64,000 nucleotides of DNA from Mycobacterium bohemicum DSM 44277 (GTDB lineage Bacteria > Actinomycetota > Actinomycetes > Mycobacteriales > Mycobacteriaceae). Under the pieces are notes generated by a model. The model worked only from the letters and a program-made list of their open reading frames with translations. It had not been told where the DNA came from and did no database searches. The stretch covers positions 405,124 through 469,123 of the forward strand of contig NZ_CSTD01000004.1 in the NCBI RefSeq assembly GCF_001053185.1. The letters run 5' to 3'. Positions 1 to 8,078 of this stretch are shown in pieces. Position 1 is the first letter of the stretch, and each line of letters begins with the position of its first letter. Made by a program: the position numbers and the translations under genes.

Positions 1-1170
1 CGCGTGCATCTCCACCCGCAGGTCCACCCGGTCAAGCAACGGTCCGGACAGCTTGCCCAGGTAGCGCCGTTTGGCCGCGGCCGCGCAGATGCAGTCCTGC
101 GGGTCGGCGGGGGCGCAGGGGCACAGATTGGCCGCGAGCACCAGCTGAAACCGGGCCGGGTAACAGGCCACCCCGTCGCGGCGGGCGAGGCGGATTTCGC
201 CGTCCTCCAACGGAGTTCGCAACGCCTCGAGCGCGCTGACGCTGATCTCGGCGCACTCGTCGAGGAACAGCACGCCGCGATGCGCCCGGCTGACCGCGCC
301 CGGGCGGGCCATCCCCGATCCCCCGCCGACGAGCGCGGCGACGGTGGAGCTGTGGTGCGGCGCGACGAACGGCGGCCGGGTGATCAGCGGAGTGTCCCCC
401 GACAGCAACCCGGCGACCGAGTGGATGGCGGTGACCTCCAGCGCCTCGCTGTCGGACAGCGGCGGCAATAGGCCGGGAAGTCGTTGGGCCAGCATGGTTT
501 TCCCGATGCCCGGGGGGCCGGTCAGCATGAGGTGATGCGCCCCGGCGGCGGCCACTTCCACCGCGAACCGGGCTTGGGCCTGACCGACCACGTCGGCCAG
601 GTCCGCCCGGTCCTCGGGCTCCGGGGTTCCCCCGTCGATCCGGTCGACCAGGGCGGCGGAGCCGCCGAGCCACTTCTGCAGCTGCCGCAGCGTGCGGACA
701 CCCCACACGTCGATGCCGTCGACGAGGCTGGCCTCGGCGAGATTGTCGACCGGAACGACGACCGCCGGCCAGCCCTCGCGCTTGGCCGCCAGCACCGCGG
801 GCAGCACCCCGCGCACCGGCCGGACCCGGCCGTCCAGCGAGAGCTCACCCAGCAGCACGGTCTTCTCCAGGCGCTCCCACGGGTTCTTGCGCTGCGCCGA
901 CAACACCGCGGCCGCGAGGGCGATGTCGTACACCGATCCCATCTTCGGCAGCGTCGCCGGCGACAACGCGAGGGTGAGCCGCGCCATCGGCCAGCTGTTG
1001 CCGCAGTTGGCGACCGCGGCCCGGACCCGGTCGCGGGACTCCTGCAGCGCCGCGTCGGGCAGTCCGACCAGGTGCACGCCCGGGAGGCCCGAGGTGATGT
1101 CGGCTTCGATCTCCACGATCTGCCCGTCGAGGCCCCGCACCGCGACGGAGAACGCCCGGCCCAGCGCCAT
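1..1170 (-). CDS. comM: Mg-chelatase-like AAA+ ATPase ComM/YifB, 3'-truncated by window edge
   Basis: The reading frame is open from the ATG at 1170 to the first base of the window, about 390 codons, so only the C-terminus (roughly 110 residues in the family) is missing. The N-terminal ChlI-type domain covers about residues 1-180. A Walker A motif GPPGIGKT lies near residue 218 and a Walker B LFLDECAE near 300. The Cys-rich CPCAPADPQDC segment follows, as usual in this family. ComM is a ring AAA+ helicase that promotes branch migration during recombination in transformable bacteria; its mycobacterial role is not established. Its ATG overlaps the yraN stop by one base (TGATG), so the two are co-transcribed. 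Confidence 0.9.
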   Translation of the reverse strand, partial: MALGRAFSVAVRGLDGQIVEIEADITSGLPGVHLVGLPDAALQESRDRVRAAVANCGNSWPMARLTLALSPATLPKMGSVYDIALAAAVLSAQRKNPWERLEKTVLLGELSLDGRVRPVRGVLPAVLAAKREGWPAVVVPVDNLAEASLVDGIDVWGVRTLRQLQKWLGGSAALVDRIDGGTPEPEDRADLADVVGQAQARFAVEVAAAGAHHLMLTGPPGIGKTMLAQRLPGLLPPLSDSEALEVTAIHSVAGLLSGDTPLITRPPFVAPHHSSTVAALVGGGSGMARPGAVSRAHRGVLFLDECAEISVSALEALRTPLEDGEIRLARRDGVACYPARFQLVLAANLCPCAPADPQDCICAAAAKRRYLGKLSGPLLDRVDLRVEMHA

Positions 1171-1559
1171 CAGCCGATCCCTTGCAGGTGGGTGATCTCG
1201 GGGGTGCGGCGTGAATTCTTGGGTCCGACCCGCACACCGATCACGTCGATGCGGACCGCGGCCCAGCGCCGGTCCTGCCCGGCCAGCCACAACCCGGCCA
1301 GCCGGCGCAGCCGCCGGACCTTGCGCTCGGTGACGGCGTGCGGCAACCCGCCGTAGCCGTCGCCGGTGCGGGTTTTCACCTCGACGAACACCACCGTGCG
1401 CGTCGCCTCGTCGCAGGCGATCACGTCGAGTTCGCCGTAACGGCAACGCCAGTTGCGGCCGAGGATCCGCAGGCCCATCCTCGTCAGGTGGTCCACGGCG
1501 AGCGCCTCGCCGAACGCCCCCAGCTGCAGCCGCGTCATCGTCGTCTGTTGGCTTGTCAT
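1170..1559 (-). CDS. UPF0102/YraN family putative endonuclease-fold protein
   Basis: A 129-residue protein with the YraN signature: GxxGExxAxxxLxxxG near the N-terminus (GAFGEALAVDHLTRMG), then RNWRCRYGELDVIACD and FVEVKTRTGDGYG. Those D, E-x-K residues form a PD-(D/E)xK nuclease-like core. I chose the ATG at 1559 (MTSQQTTMTRLQLG) rather than the upstream in-frame start at 1646 because family homology begins there. The cellular function is unknown. Its tight linkage to comM is widespread in actinobacteria and points to DNA processing. It corresponds to Rv2898c. Confidence 0.88.
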   Translation of the reverse strand: MTSQQTTMTRLQLGAFGEALAVDHLTRMGLRILGRNWRCRYGELDVIACDEATRTVVFVEVKTRTGDGYGGLPHAVTERKVRRLRRLAGLWLAGQDRRWAAVRIDVIGVRVGPKNSRRTPEITHLQGIG

Positions 1560-1655
1560 GTCGGCCACCGTGCACCGGGACGCCGACACAGGCGCTCGGT
1601 CGCGGGCTCCACCGGGCCGGTTATCCCCAGTCCGGCGCCCGTCCACAACGGACGG

Positions 1656-2477
1656 TCAGGCGATGCGGTCCGGCCTGGTGTAGACGTTCATCGAGTCCTC
1701 GCGCAGGAACGCGACCAGCGTCATCCCGGACTCCTCGGCCAGGGACACCGCCAGCGACGACGGCGCCGACACGGCCGCCAGCACCGGAATGCCGGCCATC
1801 ACGGCCTTCTGCGTCAACTCGAACGACGCGCGGCCGCTGACCATCAGCACCGTGGCGCGCAGCGGCACCCGTCCGCGCTCCAGCGCCCAGCCGATGGCCT
1901 TGTCGACGGCATTGTGCCGGCCGATGTCCTCGCGCGCGACGAGCATCGTGCCGTCGGTCCCGAACAGCGCCGCCGCGTGCAGACCCCCGGTGCTGTCGAA
2001 AACCCTTTGCGCCGAACGCAATTGGGCGGGCATCGCCCGCAGCGCCTTGGCGGATACCGGGGCGGGATCCGCGCCCGGCGGAAACCGTCCGGCCAGCCGC
2101 ACCGCGTCCAGCGACGCCTTGCCGCACACCCCGCACGACGAGGTGGTGTAGAAGTTGCGGGTGACGTCGACGTCGGGGGCCGCGACGCCGGGGGCCAGGG
2201 TCGCGTCGAGCACGTTGTAGGTGTTCGCACCCGTGACGGTGCCGTCGTCGCAGTAGCGGATGGTCGCCACGTCGTCGCGGCCGGTGATGACCCCTTCGGT
2301 CAGCAGAAACCCTTGGGCCAGTTCGATATCCGACCCGGGCGTGCGCATGGTCACGGTGACCGGCGCGCCGTTGACCCGGATCTCCAGCGGCTCCTCGACG
2401 ACCAGGGTTTCGGGCCGGGTGATGACATTCTCGGCGGTGAGGTGCCTGACCCGCCGACGCGCCGTTACGCGACCCAC
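1656..2477 (-). CDS. fdhD: Formate dehydrogenase accessory sulfurtransferase FdhD
   Basis: A 273-residue FdhD. In the family this protein takes sulfur from a cysteine desulfurase and sulfurates the molybdenum cofactor of formate dehydrogenase. The catalytic Cys pair is visible as SSCGVCGKAS near residue 117, and the N-terminal RPETLVVEEPLEIRVNG and C-terminal REDIGRHNAVDKAIG blocks are intact. In M. tuberculosis fdhF lies directly upstream (Rv2900c). Here the upstream neighbours are an SDR and a GAF-ANTAR gene, so the target enzyme is encoded elsewhere or absent. Confidence 0.92.
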   Translation of the reverse strand: MGRVTARRRVRHLTAENVITRPETLVVEEPLEIRVNGAPVTVTMRTPGSDIELAQGFLLTEGVITGRDDVATIRYCDDGTVTGANTYNVLDATLAPGVAAPDVDVTRNFYTTSSCGVCGKASLDAVRLAGRFPPGADPAPVSAKALRAMPAQLRSAQRVFDSTGGLHAAALFGTDGTMLVAREDIGRHNAVDKAIGWALERGRVPLRATVLMVSGRASFELTQKAVMAGIPVLAAVSAPSSLAVSLAEESGMTLVAFLREDSMNVYTRPDRIA

Positions 2478-2510
2478 GACGTCAACCTACAGGGACCCCC
2501 GGCGGCGCCG

Positions 2511-3500
2511 TCACAGCGAGGAGGCGAGGGCGGCCAGGGTTTCCGCCGAGGAGTGGACCGGTCGCCAGCCGAGCTGGGTCTTGGCCTTGGAGGTGTCCAT
2601 CACCACCGACGTCCGCGCGCTGTGCAGCCACTCGAACATGGACGGAACCTTGGGCACCTTGGAGATCGCCGCCGACGCCGCCGACGCCGCGACCGCCGGC
2701 ACCCTGACCGGACGGCCGCCCAGCGCCCTGGCCACGTCCGACACCGTGACGGTGCCGTCGCCGGCGAGGTTGTAGGCCCCCGGCGGCGCCGGGGTGGTGG
2801 CGGCCAGCGCGACGGCCGTCGCGACGTCGTCGTGGTGCACCAGCTGAAGCGGGACTCCCGGGTCCGGGACGACGGGCTTGAGCACGGGCACGGCGCCGAC
2901 CACCGCGCGCATCGGGGCCGGCAGCTGGTTCCACGGCATGGCGTCGGCCAGGGCGGTGGCGTTGGGCCCGGCCACGATGCATGGCCGCAGCACGAAGACC
3001 TCGAGCGGCGAGTCTGCGGTGATCTCGGCCAGCAGGGCCTCGCACTGCGCCTTCTGCGCCGAGTAATAGTGCTCGGCGGAGCCGCGCGTCGGCACGTCCT
3101 CGGTCAGCGGGACGGGGTTGTCGGAGTGGTAGCCGTAGGCGGCCACCGACGAGGTGTAGACCAGGCGATGCGGCCGTCCGGTCGCGGCCCCGGCAACCAC
3201 CGCCTCGAAGACGTTGCGGGTGCCCTGCAGGTTGATCCGCGCGCTTTCCTCCCGCGAGCCCATGATGATGAACGCCAGGTGGACCACCACATCGGCCCCG
3301 GCCACCAACGCGTCGACGGCCTCGCGGTCCAGGATGTCGCCCTGCTGGTAGGTGGTCTTCGACCAGCCGCGCGACGACGGGTCGAACGGGCGACGGGCCA
3401 TTCCGATGATCGCGTCGACCGCCGGTTCCCGCTCGAGTGCGGTCACCGCCGATATCCCGATCTCCCCAGTTGGCCCGGTGACGGCGACGGTGATACCCAT
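2511..3500 (-). CDS. NAD(P)-dependent epimerase/dehydratase, extended SDR family
   Basis: A 329-residue extended short-chain dehydrogenase. The Rossmann glycine motif TGPTGEIG is at residues 8-15, and the catalytic YxxxK appears as YYSAQK. A preceding TSSVAAYG strand carries the usual Ser/Thr. The substrate cannot be inferred. I placed the start at the ATG at 3500 (MGITVAVTGPTG) because upstream codons are poorly conserved in character and GTVAV-type SDRs begin a few residues before the glycine loop. It lies 33 bp upstream of fdhD on the same strand and may be co-transcribed. It occupies the place where M. tuberculosis has fdhF, so it is accessory to this lineage. Confidence 0.8.
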   Translation of the reverse strand: MGITVAVTGPTGEIGISAVTALEREPAVDAIIGMARRPFDPSSRGWSKTTYQQGDILDREAVDALVAGADVVVHLAFIIMGSREESARINLQGTRNVFEAVVAGAATGRPHRLVYTSSVAAYGYHSDNPVPLTEDVPTRGSAEHYYSAQKAQCEALLAEITADSPLEVFVLRPCIVAGPNATALADAMPWNQLPAPMRAVVGAVPVLKPVVPDPGVPLQLVHHDDVATAVALAATTPAPPGAYNLAGDGTVTVSDVARALGGRPVRVPAVAASAASAAISKVPKVPSMFEWLHSARTSVVMDTSKAKTQLGWRPVHSSAETLAALASSL

Positions 3501-3692
3501 CCGGGGATCCTTCCCCGCCGCGGCACCCCGAAAACCCCGCCTGCGGAATGTCACCGGGCCGGCCGCCCGGCCGCACCGCCGAAACCCGCTGATCGAGCCC
3601 GCGGATACCGGTAGCGTATGAGGGTCGTCGGGGACCGATAATCTGGCTGTCGGACGTGAGTCTCATGACGCACGGCTCAGGAGGGGCACAGC

Positions 3693-4475
3693 ATGGTAGA
3701 CGAGCCGAACGCGGGCGGTGAAATGCCGGGCGGGGAGAAGGCCGACCCGGCGACGGTGTTCGCGGCCCTGGCCGAGATCATCTACCAGGGCTCGGATGCC
3801 GGCGAGATGTACTCGGCCATCTGCATCGCCGCCACCCTCGTCGTCCGCGGCTGCGACCACGCCAGCCTCTTGGTGCGCGAGAACGATCGGTACGTCACCG
3901 TCGGGGCCAGCGACCGGCTCGCCCAGGAGATCGACGACATCGAGATCCGCGCCGGCGACGGCCCGTGCATCGACGCGATCGAGGAGGAAACCCCGCAGAT
4001 CGACACCGACCTCACCACGCCGTCGTTGTGGCCCAAGCTCGCCAAGATCCTGGTGGCCGAGACCCCGGTGCGCGGCGCCATGGGCTTCCGGCTACTGGTC
4101 GACAAGCGCAAGGGGGCGGCGCTCAACCTGTTCAGCGACACCCCGAACCTGTTCGACGCCGAGTCCGCCGGGCGCGCGGCGGTGCTCGCGTCGTTCGCCA
4201 GCGTGGCGATCAACGCCGTCGCCAAGGGTGAAGACGCCGCCAGCCTGCGGCGCGGGCTGCTCAGCAACCGGGAGATCGGCAAGGCGGTCGGGATGCTGAT
4301 GCTGCTGCACGACATGAGCGAGGACCAGGCCTTCGACTTATTGCGGCGCCACTCGCAGGCGCTCAACATCAAGCTCGCCGACGTGGCGCGCGCCGTCATC
4401 GAACAGCGCGGCCAGCTGCCCCCGACGGGCCAAGCCGGCCAAGCCGGCCAGGCCGACATTTCCGCGAACGGCTAG
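3693..4475 (+). CDS. GAF and ANTAR domain-containing transcription antitermination regulator
   Basis: A 260-residue two-domain regulator. A GAF sensor domain spans about residues 20-175 (AGDGPCIDAIEEETPQIDTDL is typical). A C-terminal ANTAR RNA-binding domain spans about 185-245 (LLSNREIGKAVGMLMLLHDMSEDQAFDLLRRHSQ). ANTAR proteins bind paired hexaloop hairpins in nascent RNA and block termination; the GAF ligand is unknown. An AGGAGG Shine-Dalgarno at 3679-3684 fixes the ATG at 3693. The extreme C-terminus has three GQA repeats (GQAGQAGQA). The gene ends 2 bp before the convergent DUF2469 stop. It is divergent from the SDR gene and may regulate it, but that is speculation. Confidence 0.88.
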   Translation: MVDEPNAGGEMPGGEKADPATVFAALAEIIYQGSDAGEMYSAICIAATLVVRGCDHASLLVRENDRYVTVGASDRLAQEIDDIEIRAGDGPCIDAIEEETPQIDTDLTTPSLWPKLAKILVAETPVRGAMGFRLLVDKRKGAALNLFSDTPNLFDAESAGRAAVLASFASVAINAVAKGEDAASLRRGLLSNREIGKAVGMLMLLHDMSEDQAFDLLRRHSQALNIKLADVARAVIEQRGQLPPTGQAGQAGQADISANG

Positions 4476-4477
4476 CG

Positions 4478-4783
4478 CTATTCGGGCAGCCGCAGCTCGG
4501 GCTTCTCGACCTCTTCGATGTTGACGTCCTTGAAGGTGACCACCCGCACCTGCTTGACGAACCGCGCCGGCCGGTACATGTCCCACACCCACGCGTCGGA
4601 CAGCATCAGCTCGAAGTACACCTCGCCGTCGGCGTTGCGCGGCATCATCTCCACGCTGTTGGCCAGGTAGAAGCGCCGCTCGGTCTCGACGACGTAGCTG
4701 AACTGGCCGACGATGTCCTTGTATTCGCGGTACAGCGAGAGCTCCATCTCGGTTTCATACTTTTCGAGATCCTCTGCGCTCAT
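4478..4783 (-). CDS. DUF2469 family conserved actinobacterial protein
   Basis: A 101-residue acidic protein of the DUF2469 family (Rv2901c type), starting MSAEDLEKYETEMELSLYRE. The family is nearly universal in Actinobacteria, always downstream of rnhB, and has no established biochemical function. The start codon overlaps the rnhB stop by 4 bp (ATGA), which shows translational coupling. No membrane segment or signal peptide is visible. It is rich in Asp/Glu and aromatic residues around YFELMLSDAWVWDMYRPARF. It is the last gene of the rplS-lepB-rnhB operon and converges with the GAF-ANTAR gene. Confidence 0.88.
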   Translation of the reverse strand: MSAEDLEKYETEMELSLYREYKDIVGQFSYVVETERRFYLANSVEMMPRNADGEVYFELMLSDAWVWDMYRPARFVKQVRVVTFKDVNIEEVEKPELRLPE

Positions 4784-5556
4784 CTGCCACTCACCTGCTC
4801 GGACGTCCTTCTCGCTTGGTGCTCTGTCTCATCTTCCTCACCCATGTCGGCCGCGTCCCCCGGAGGGTCCGGTTTGCATTCGGCCACCACGCGCCCGCCC
4901 GCTCCGCCGGCCACGCGCCGCACGTTGATGAACGAATACCGATGCTCGGCGCAGCGGCCCAGCTCGGTGAGCGCCGCGCCGTGCGCGGGCGTGCTGTAGC
5001 CCTTGTGCTCGGCGAAACCGTAGCCCGGATAGTCGGCGTCCATCGCGACCATGAACCGGTCCCGGCTGACCTTGGCCAGCACGCTGGCCGCCGCGATGCA
5101 GGCCGCGACCGCGTCGCCGCCGATGACCGGCAGCGACGGAACGGGCAGCCCCGGGACGCGGAATCCGTCGCTCAGCACGTAACCGGGCCGCACGGGCAAC
5201 CCGGCCACGGCGCGGCGCATGCCCTCGATGTTGGCGATGTGCACGCCGCGGCGGTCCACCTCGGCCGCGGGGATGAACACCACGTGGTAGGCCAGCGCGT
5301 AACGACGGATCAGCGGGAACAGCCGCTCCCGCGCGCTCTCGGTCAACTTCTTCGAATCATCAAGGGCTGCGAGGCTTTCCAGCCGGTTCGGCGCCAGCAC
5401 GCACGCCGCCACCACCAGCGGGCCGGCGCAGGCCCCGCGGCCCACTTCGTCGACCCCGGCGACCGGCCCGAGGCCGCTGCGATACAGCGCGGACTCCAGG
5501 GTGCGCAGACCCCCGGACTTGCGGATCACCGTCCGCGGCGGCCAGGTCCGGGTCAT
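4780..5556 (-). CDS. rnhB: Ribonuclease HII
   Basis: A type 2 RNase H of 258 residues. It cleaves RNA in RNA-DNA hybrids and single ribonucleotides in DNA, a major repair route in bacteria lacking mismatch repair. The metal-binding motif GVDEVGRGACAGPL is at about residues 34-47. Further conserved blocks are DDSKKL, VLSDGFRVPG, and GGDAVAACIAAASVLAKVSRD, which holds catalytic acidic residues. I took the ATG at 5556 (MTRTWPPRTVIRK) because homology starts there; an upstream ATG at 5577 overlaps the lepB end. The C-terminal ~35 residues are a variable hydrophilic tail. The stop overlaps the DUF2469 start. Confidence 0.93.
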   Translation of the reverse strand: MTRTWPPRTVIRKSGGLRTLESALYRSGLGPVAGVDEVGRGACAGPLVVAACVLAPNRLESLAALDDSKKLTESARERLFPLIRRYALAYHVVFIPAAEVDRRGVHIANIEGMRRAVAGLPVRPGYVLSDGFRVPGLPVPSLPVIGGDAVAACIAAASVLAKVSRDRFMVAMDADYPGYGFAEHKGYSTPAHGAALTELGRCAEHRYSFINVRRVAGGAGGRVVAECKPDPPGDAADMGEEDETEHQARRTSEQVSGR

Positions 5557-5569
5557 ATGCGAGCCACGG

Positions 5570-6436
5570 CTACCCACTCTGCTGGGGGTTTACCGAACTC
5601 ACACCGCCCCACCGCGACGGTGGCCACACGATGAACCTGGCCTTCCCGATGACGTTGGACACCGGCACCGTGCCCGAGTTCGGGTCGCCGGTGCACAGGA
5701 TCTCCTTGAGCGCGTCGGCCGGCACGCTCTCGCAGTGGGCGCGCGAGTCGGCCGAGTGGGTCCGGTTGTCGCCCATCACCCACAGCCGGCCCGGCGGGAC
5801 GTGGACGGGCCCGAACTGGCTGCCCAGGCACGGGTACACCGACGGGTCGGCCATCATGGTGGTCTTGTCCAGATACGGCTCGTGCAGCGGCTTGCCGTCG
5901 ACCGTCAACCCGGTATCCGCCCGGCACTCCACCGTCTGCCCCCCGACGGCGATGACCCGCTTGACCAGGTCGTTCTCGTCGGGCGGGACGAAGCCGATGA
6001 ACGACAGCGCGTTCTGCACCCAGCGCAGCACGGTGTTGTTCGACCGGATCGACTTGTATCCCCGGTTCCACGACGGGGGCCCCTTGAACACGATCACGTC
6101 GCCCGGGCGCGGTTGGGTGAAGCGGTAGGTGACCTTGTCCACCATGATGCGGTCGCCGACGCAGCCCGGGCAGCCGTGCAGGGTGGGCTCCATGGACTCC
6201 GACGGGATCAGGTAGGGCCGCGCGACGAACGTCAACATGACGTAGTACAGCACCACCGCTATGACCCCGAGGACGGCCAGCTCGCGCAGCGTCGACTTCT
6301 TCTTGGGCTGGGGCTCGGGTTCGGCATCCGGGGCCGCGGGCGCCTCTACGGGCGCGTCGGGGTCACGGGTGGAGACTTTCGGCTCGGGATGGCCCGGGTC
6401 GGGCTGGGGCTCAGGTGAATCCGGGGAGGCGGTCAC
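5570..6436 (-). CDS. lepB: Signal peptidase I
   Basis: A type I signal peptidase of 288 residues that cleaves signal peptides of Sec and Tat substrates at the outer face of the membrane. A ~70-residue Pro/Glu-rich cytoplasmic tail precedes one membrane anchor (LAVLGVIAVVLYYVMLTFVA). The catalytic Ser is in PSESMEPT and the general-base Lys in DLVKRVIAVGG. Box E is GDNRTHSADSR. The GTG at 6436 (VTASPDSPEP) was chosen because the upstream in-frame extension is the antisense-like intergenic region and the family N-terminus has this composition. It lies 70 bp downstream of rplS and 13 bp upstream of rnhB on the same strand. Confidence 0.92.
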   Translation of the reverse strand: MTASPDSPEPQPDPGHPEPKVSTRDPDAPVEAPAAPDAEPEPQPKKKSTLRELAVLGVIAVVLYYVMLTFVARPYLIPSESMEPTLHGCPGCVGDRIMVDKVTYRFTQPRPGDVIVFKGPPSWNRGYKSIRSNNTVLRWVQNALSFIGFVPPDENDLVKRVIAVGGQTVECRADTGLTVDGKPLHEPYLDKTTMMADPSVYPCLGSQFGPVHVPPGRLWVMGDNRTHSADSRAHCESVPADALKEILCTGDPNSGTVPVSNVIGKARFIVWPPSRWGGVSSVNPQQSG

Positions 6437-6506
6437 GAGATCAGCGTAGCCAGCGCGGTGTGGTGCCGCCGAGGCGACCGAGGTCGGCCGCCGAGGCGGC
6501 CGGAGA

Positions 6507-6848
6507 TCAGCGCTTCTCCTTGATCTTGGCCTTCTTGCCGCGAAGTTCGCGCAGGTAGTACAGCTTCGCGCGGCGGACGTCGCCGCGGGTGACCAGCTCG
6601 ATGTGGTCGATGTTGGGCGAGTGCACCGGGAAGGTCCGCTCAACCCCGACGCCGTAGCTCTCCTTGCGGACCGTGAAGGTCTCGCGGACGCCGCCGCCCT
6701 GGCGGCGGATCACCACGCCCTTGAAGACCTGGATCCGCTCCTTGGCGCCCTCGATGACCTTCACGTGCACATTGATGGTGTCGCCCGGGCCGAACGCCGG
6801 GATGTCGTCGCGCAACGACGGTTGGTCGACAAAGTCCAGCCGGTTCAT
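6507..6848 (-). CDS. rplS: 50S ribosomal protein L19
   Basis: A 113-residue L19, a large-subunit protein at the 30S-50S interface. The whole length is conserved: GDTINVHVKVIEGAKERIQVFKG, the VIRRQGGGVRETFTVRK block, and the basic C-terminus LRELRGKKAKIKEKR. An AAGGAAG Shine-Dalgarno just upstream supports the ATG at 6848. A much longer in-frame reading frame upstream is a shadow of the opposite strand. rplS heads the rplS-lepB-rnhB-DUF2469 gene group. Confidence 0.96.
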   Translation of the reverse strand: MNRLDFVDQPSLRDDIPAFGPGDTINVHVKVIEGAKERIQVFKGVVIRRQGGGVRETFTVRKESYGVGVERTFPVHSPNIDHIELVTRGDVRRAKLYYLRELRGKKAKIKEKR

Positions 6849-7142
6849 CTGAAGGCACTTCCTTGAGGTCGGGCTCGCGGCAGGGGTCACCGGGCCGATG
6901 GTTTCGGGCTTTCGGCGTATCTCGCAGCATGCGGGAAAGCGGCCCAACCGGCCGACATCCACTGGAGACAACTGACCAATTGTGCCAGACGCCCGGCATA
7001 CGGAAAAAATCACAGAAAATCGCAGGGTTTGCGGCGCGCCGAAACCGCTGGTGAGTGGTACATATGAACGAACGCTCAGGGCGGACGACGATGCGCCCGG
7101 AGTGCAGGTTTTTCCGTCGAAGGAGAAGCTCGGAGGAGACAG
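6849..7142. other. Divergent intergenic region between rplS and the lppW-like gene
   Basis: About 290 bp with no gene on either strand. It must hold the rplS promoter and leader (minus strand) and the lppW-like promoter (plus strand). A locally AT-richer stretch at about 7005-7025 (CATACGGAAAAAATCACAG) stands out from the surrounding GC-rich sequence. A GGAGG ribosome-binding site at 7132-7136 serves the plus-strand gene. I could not assign promoter boxes with confidence. Confidence 0.5.
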
Positions 7143-8054
7143 ATGCCGTTCCGGCCGCTGACGCTGATCACCGCCATGGCGGCGGTTGCGTTGGTGGTCG
7201 TCGCCGGCTGTGAGGCGAAAGTGCAGGCCAAGACGCACACGCCGCCGGTCCACGCCACCCCCGAGCAGGCCGCGCCGCAGCCTTCCCCGCAGCTCGCCGA
7301 GCTGCTCTTCGAGGCGATCGCGCCGTCCCCGGCGGCGACACCCGAGATCCAGGCCACCGACGAGGCCGCCGCCAGCGGCGCGGCCCTGTCGGTGGCGATC
7401 CTGGACCGCGCGACCCATCAGCTGGTCTCCAGCGGCAACGGCCAGGTCGTCGGCACCGCGTCGGTGGCCAAGCTGTTCATCGCCGACGACCTGCTCCTGC
7501 GCGAGTCGCAGGGCAAGGTAGCGCTGAGCCCGGAGGACCGCCAGGCCCTGGACGTCATGCTGCAGTCGTCCGACGACGGCGCGGCGGAGCGGTTCTGGGA
7601 CTCCGGCGGCGGCGACGCGATCACCACCGCGGTCGCGACGCGGTACGGGCTCGCATCCACCACCCCGGGCGACGACGGGCGCTGGTGGAACACGATGAGC
7701 TCGCTGCCGGACCTGATCCGCTACTACGACATGCTGCTCGACGGGTCCGGCGGCCTGCCGCCCGACCGGGCAAGGGTCATCATCAGCAACCTGGCGAAGT
7801 CGACCCCGACCGGCGTCGACGGCTACCCGCAGCGTTTCGGCATCCCGGACGGCCTGTATGCCGAGCCGGTGGCCGTCAAGCAGGGCTGGATGTGCTGCAT
7901 CGGCAGCGCCTGGATGCACCTGTCGACCGGCGTGATCGGCGCCGACCACCGCTACATCATGGTGATCCAGTCGCTGCAGACCTCGGACGACGCCACGGCC
8001 CGCGACACGATCACCCGCGCGGTCAGGACGATCTTCCCCAACGGCCGGGTCTGA
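7143..8054 (+). CDS. LppW-like lipoprotein with penicillin-binding/beta-lactamase fold
   Basis: A 303-residue exported lipoprotein. The signal peptide has a hydrophobic core AAVALVVVAG and a lipobox VVAGC with the lipidated Cys at residue 23, followed by a low-complexity Pro/Ala linker. The body resembles class A beta-lactamase/transpeptidase folds: SVAK near residue 107 as SxxK, and SSDDGAAE where SxN would be. A KQGWMCC segment stands where KTG would be, so two of the three active-site motifs are degenerate and enzymatic activity is doubtful. It corresponds in position to Rv2905 (lppW). The ATG at 7143 is preceded by GGAGG. It converges with trmD. Confidence 0.85.
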   Translation: MPFRPLTLITAMAAVALVVVAGCEAKVQAKTHTPPVHATPEQAAPQPSPQLAELLFEAIAPSPAATPEIQATDEAAASGAALSVAILDRATHQLVSSGNGQVVGTASVAKLFIADDLLLRESQGKVALSPEDRQALDVMLQSSDDGAAERFWDSGGGDAITTAVATRYGLASTTPGDDGRWWNTMSSLPDLIRYYDMLLDGSGGLPPDRARVIISNLAKSTPTGVDGYPQRFGIPDGLYAEPVAVKQGWMCCIGSAWMHLSTGVIGADHRYIMVIQSLQTSDDATARDTITRAVRTIFPNGRV

Positions 8055-8062
8055 CGCGCGGG

Positions 8063-8077
8063 CTCGCTCTTCGCGAG
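8063..8077. terminator. Small hairpin between convergent lppW-like gene and trmD
   Basis: CTCGC-TCTTC-GCGAG forms a 5-bp GC-rich stem in the 24-bp gap between two convergent stop codons. It could serve as a bidirectional terminator. No U-tract follows on either strand, as is common in mycobacteria. The short stem makes this a weak call. Confidence 0.35.
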
Positions 8078-8078
8078 G

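Noticed and set aside
1338..3614. A 758-codon open frame on the plus strand opposite yraN, fdhD and the SDR gene
   Set aside because: Arg/Gly/His-rich shadow sequence with no domain; the three minus-strand genes account for the DNA.
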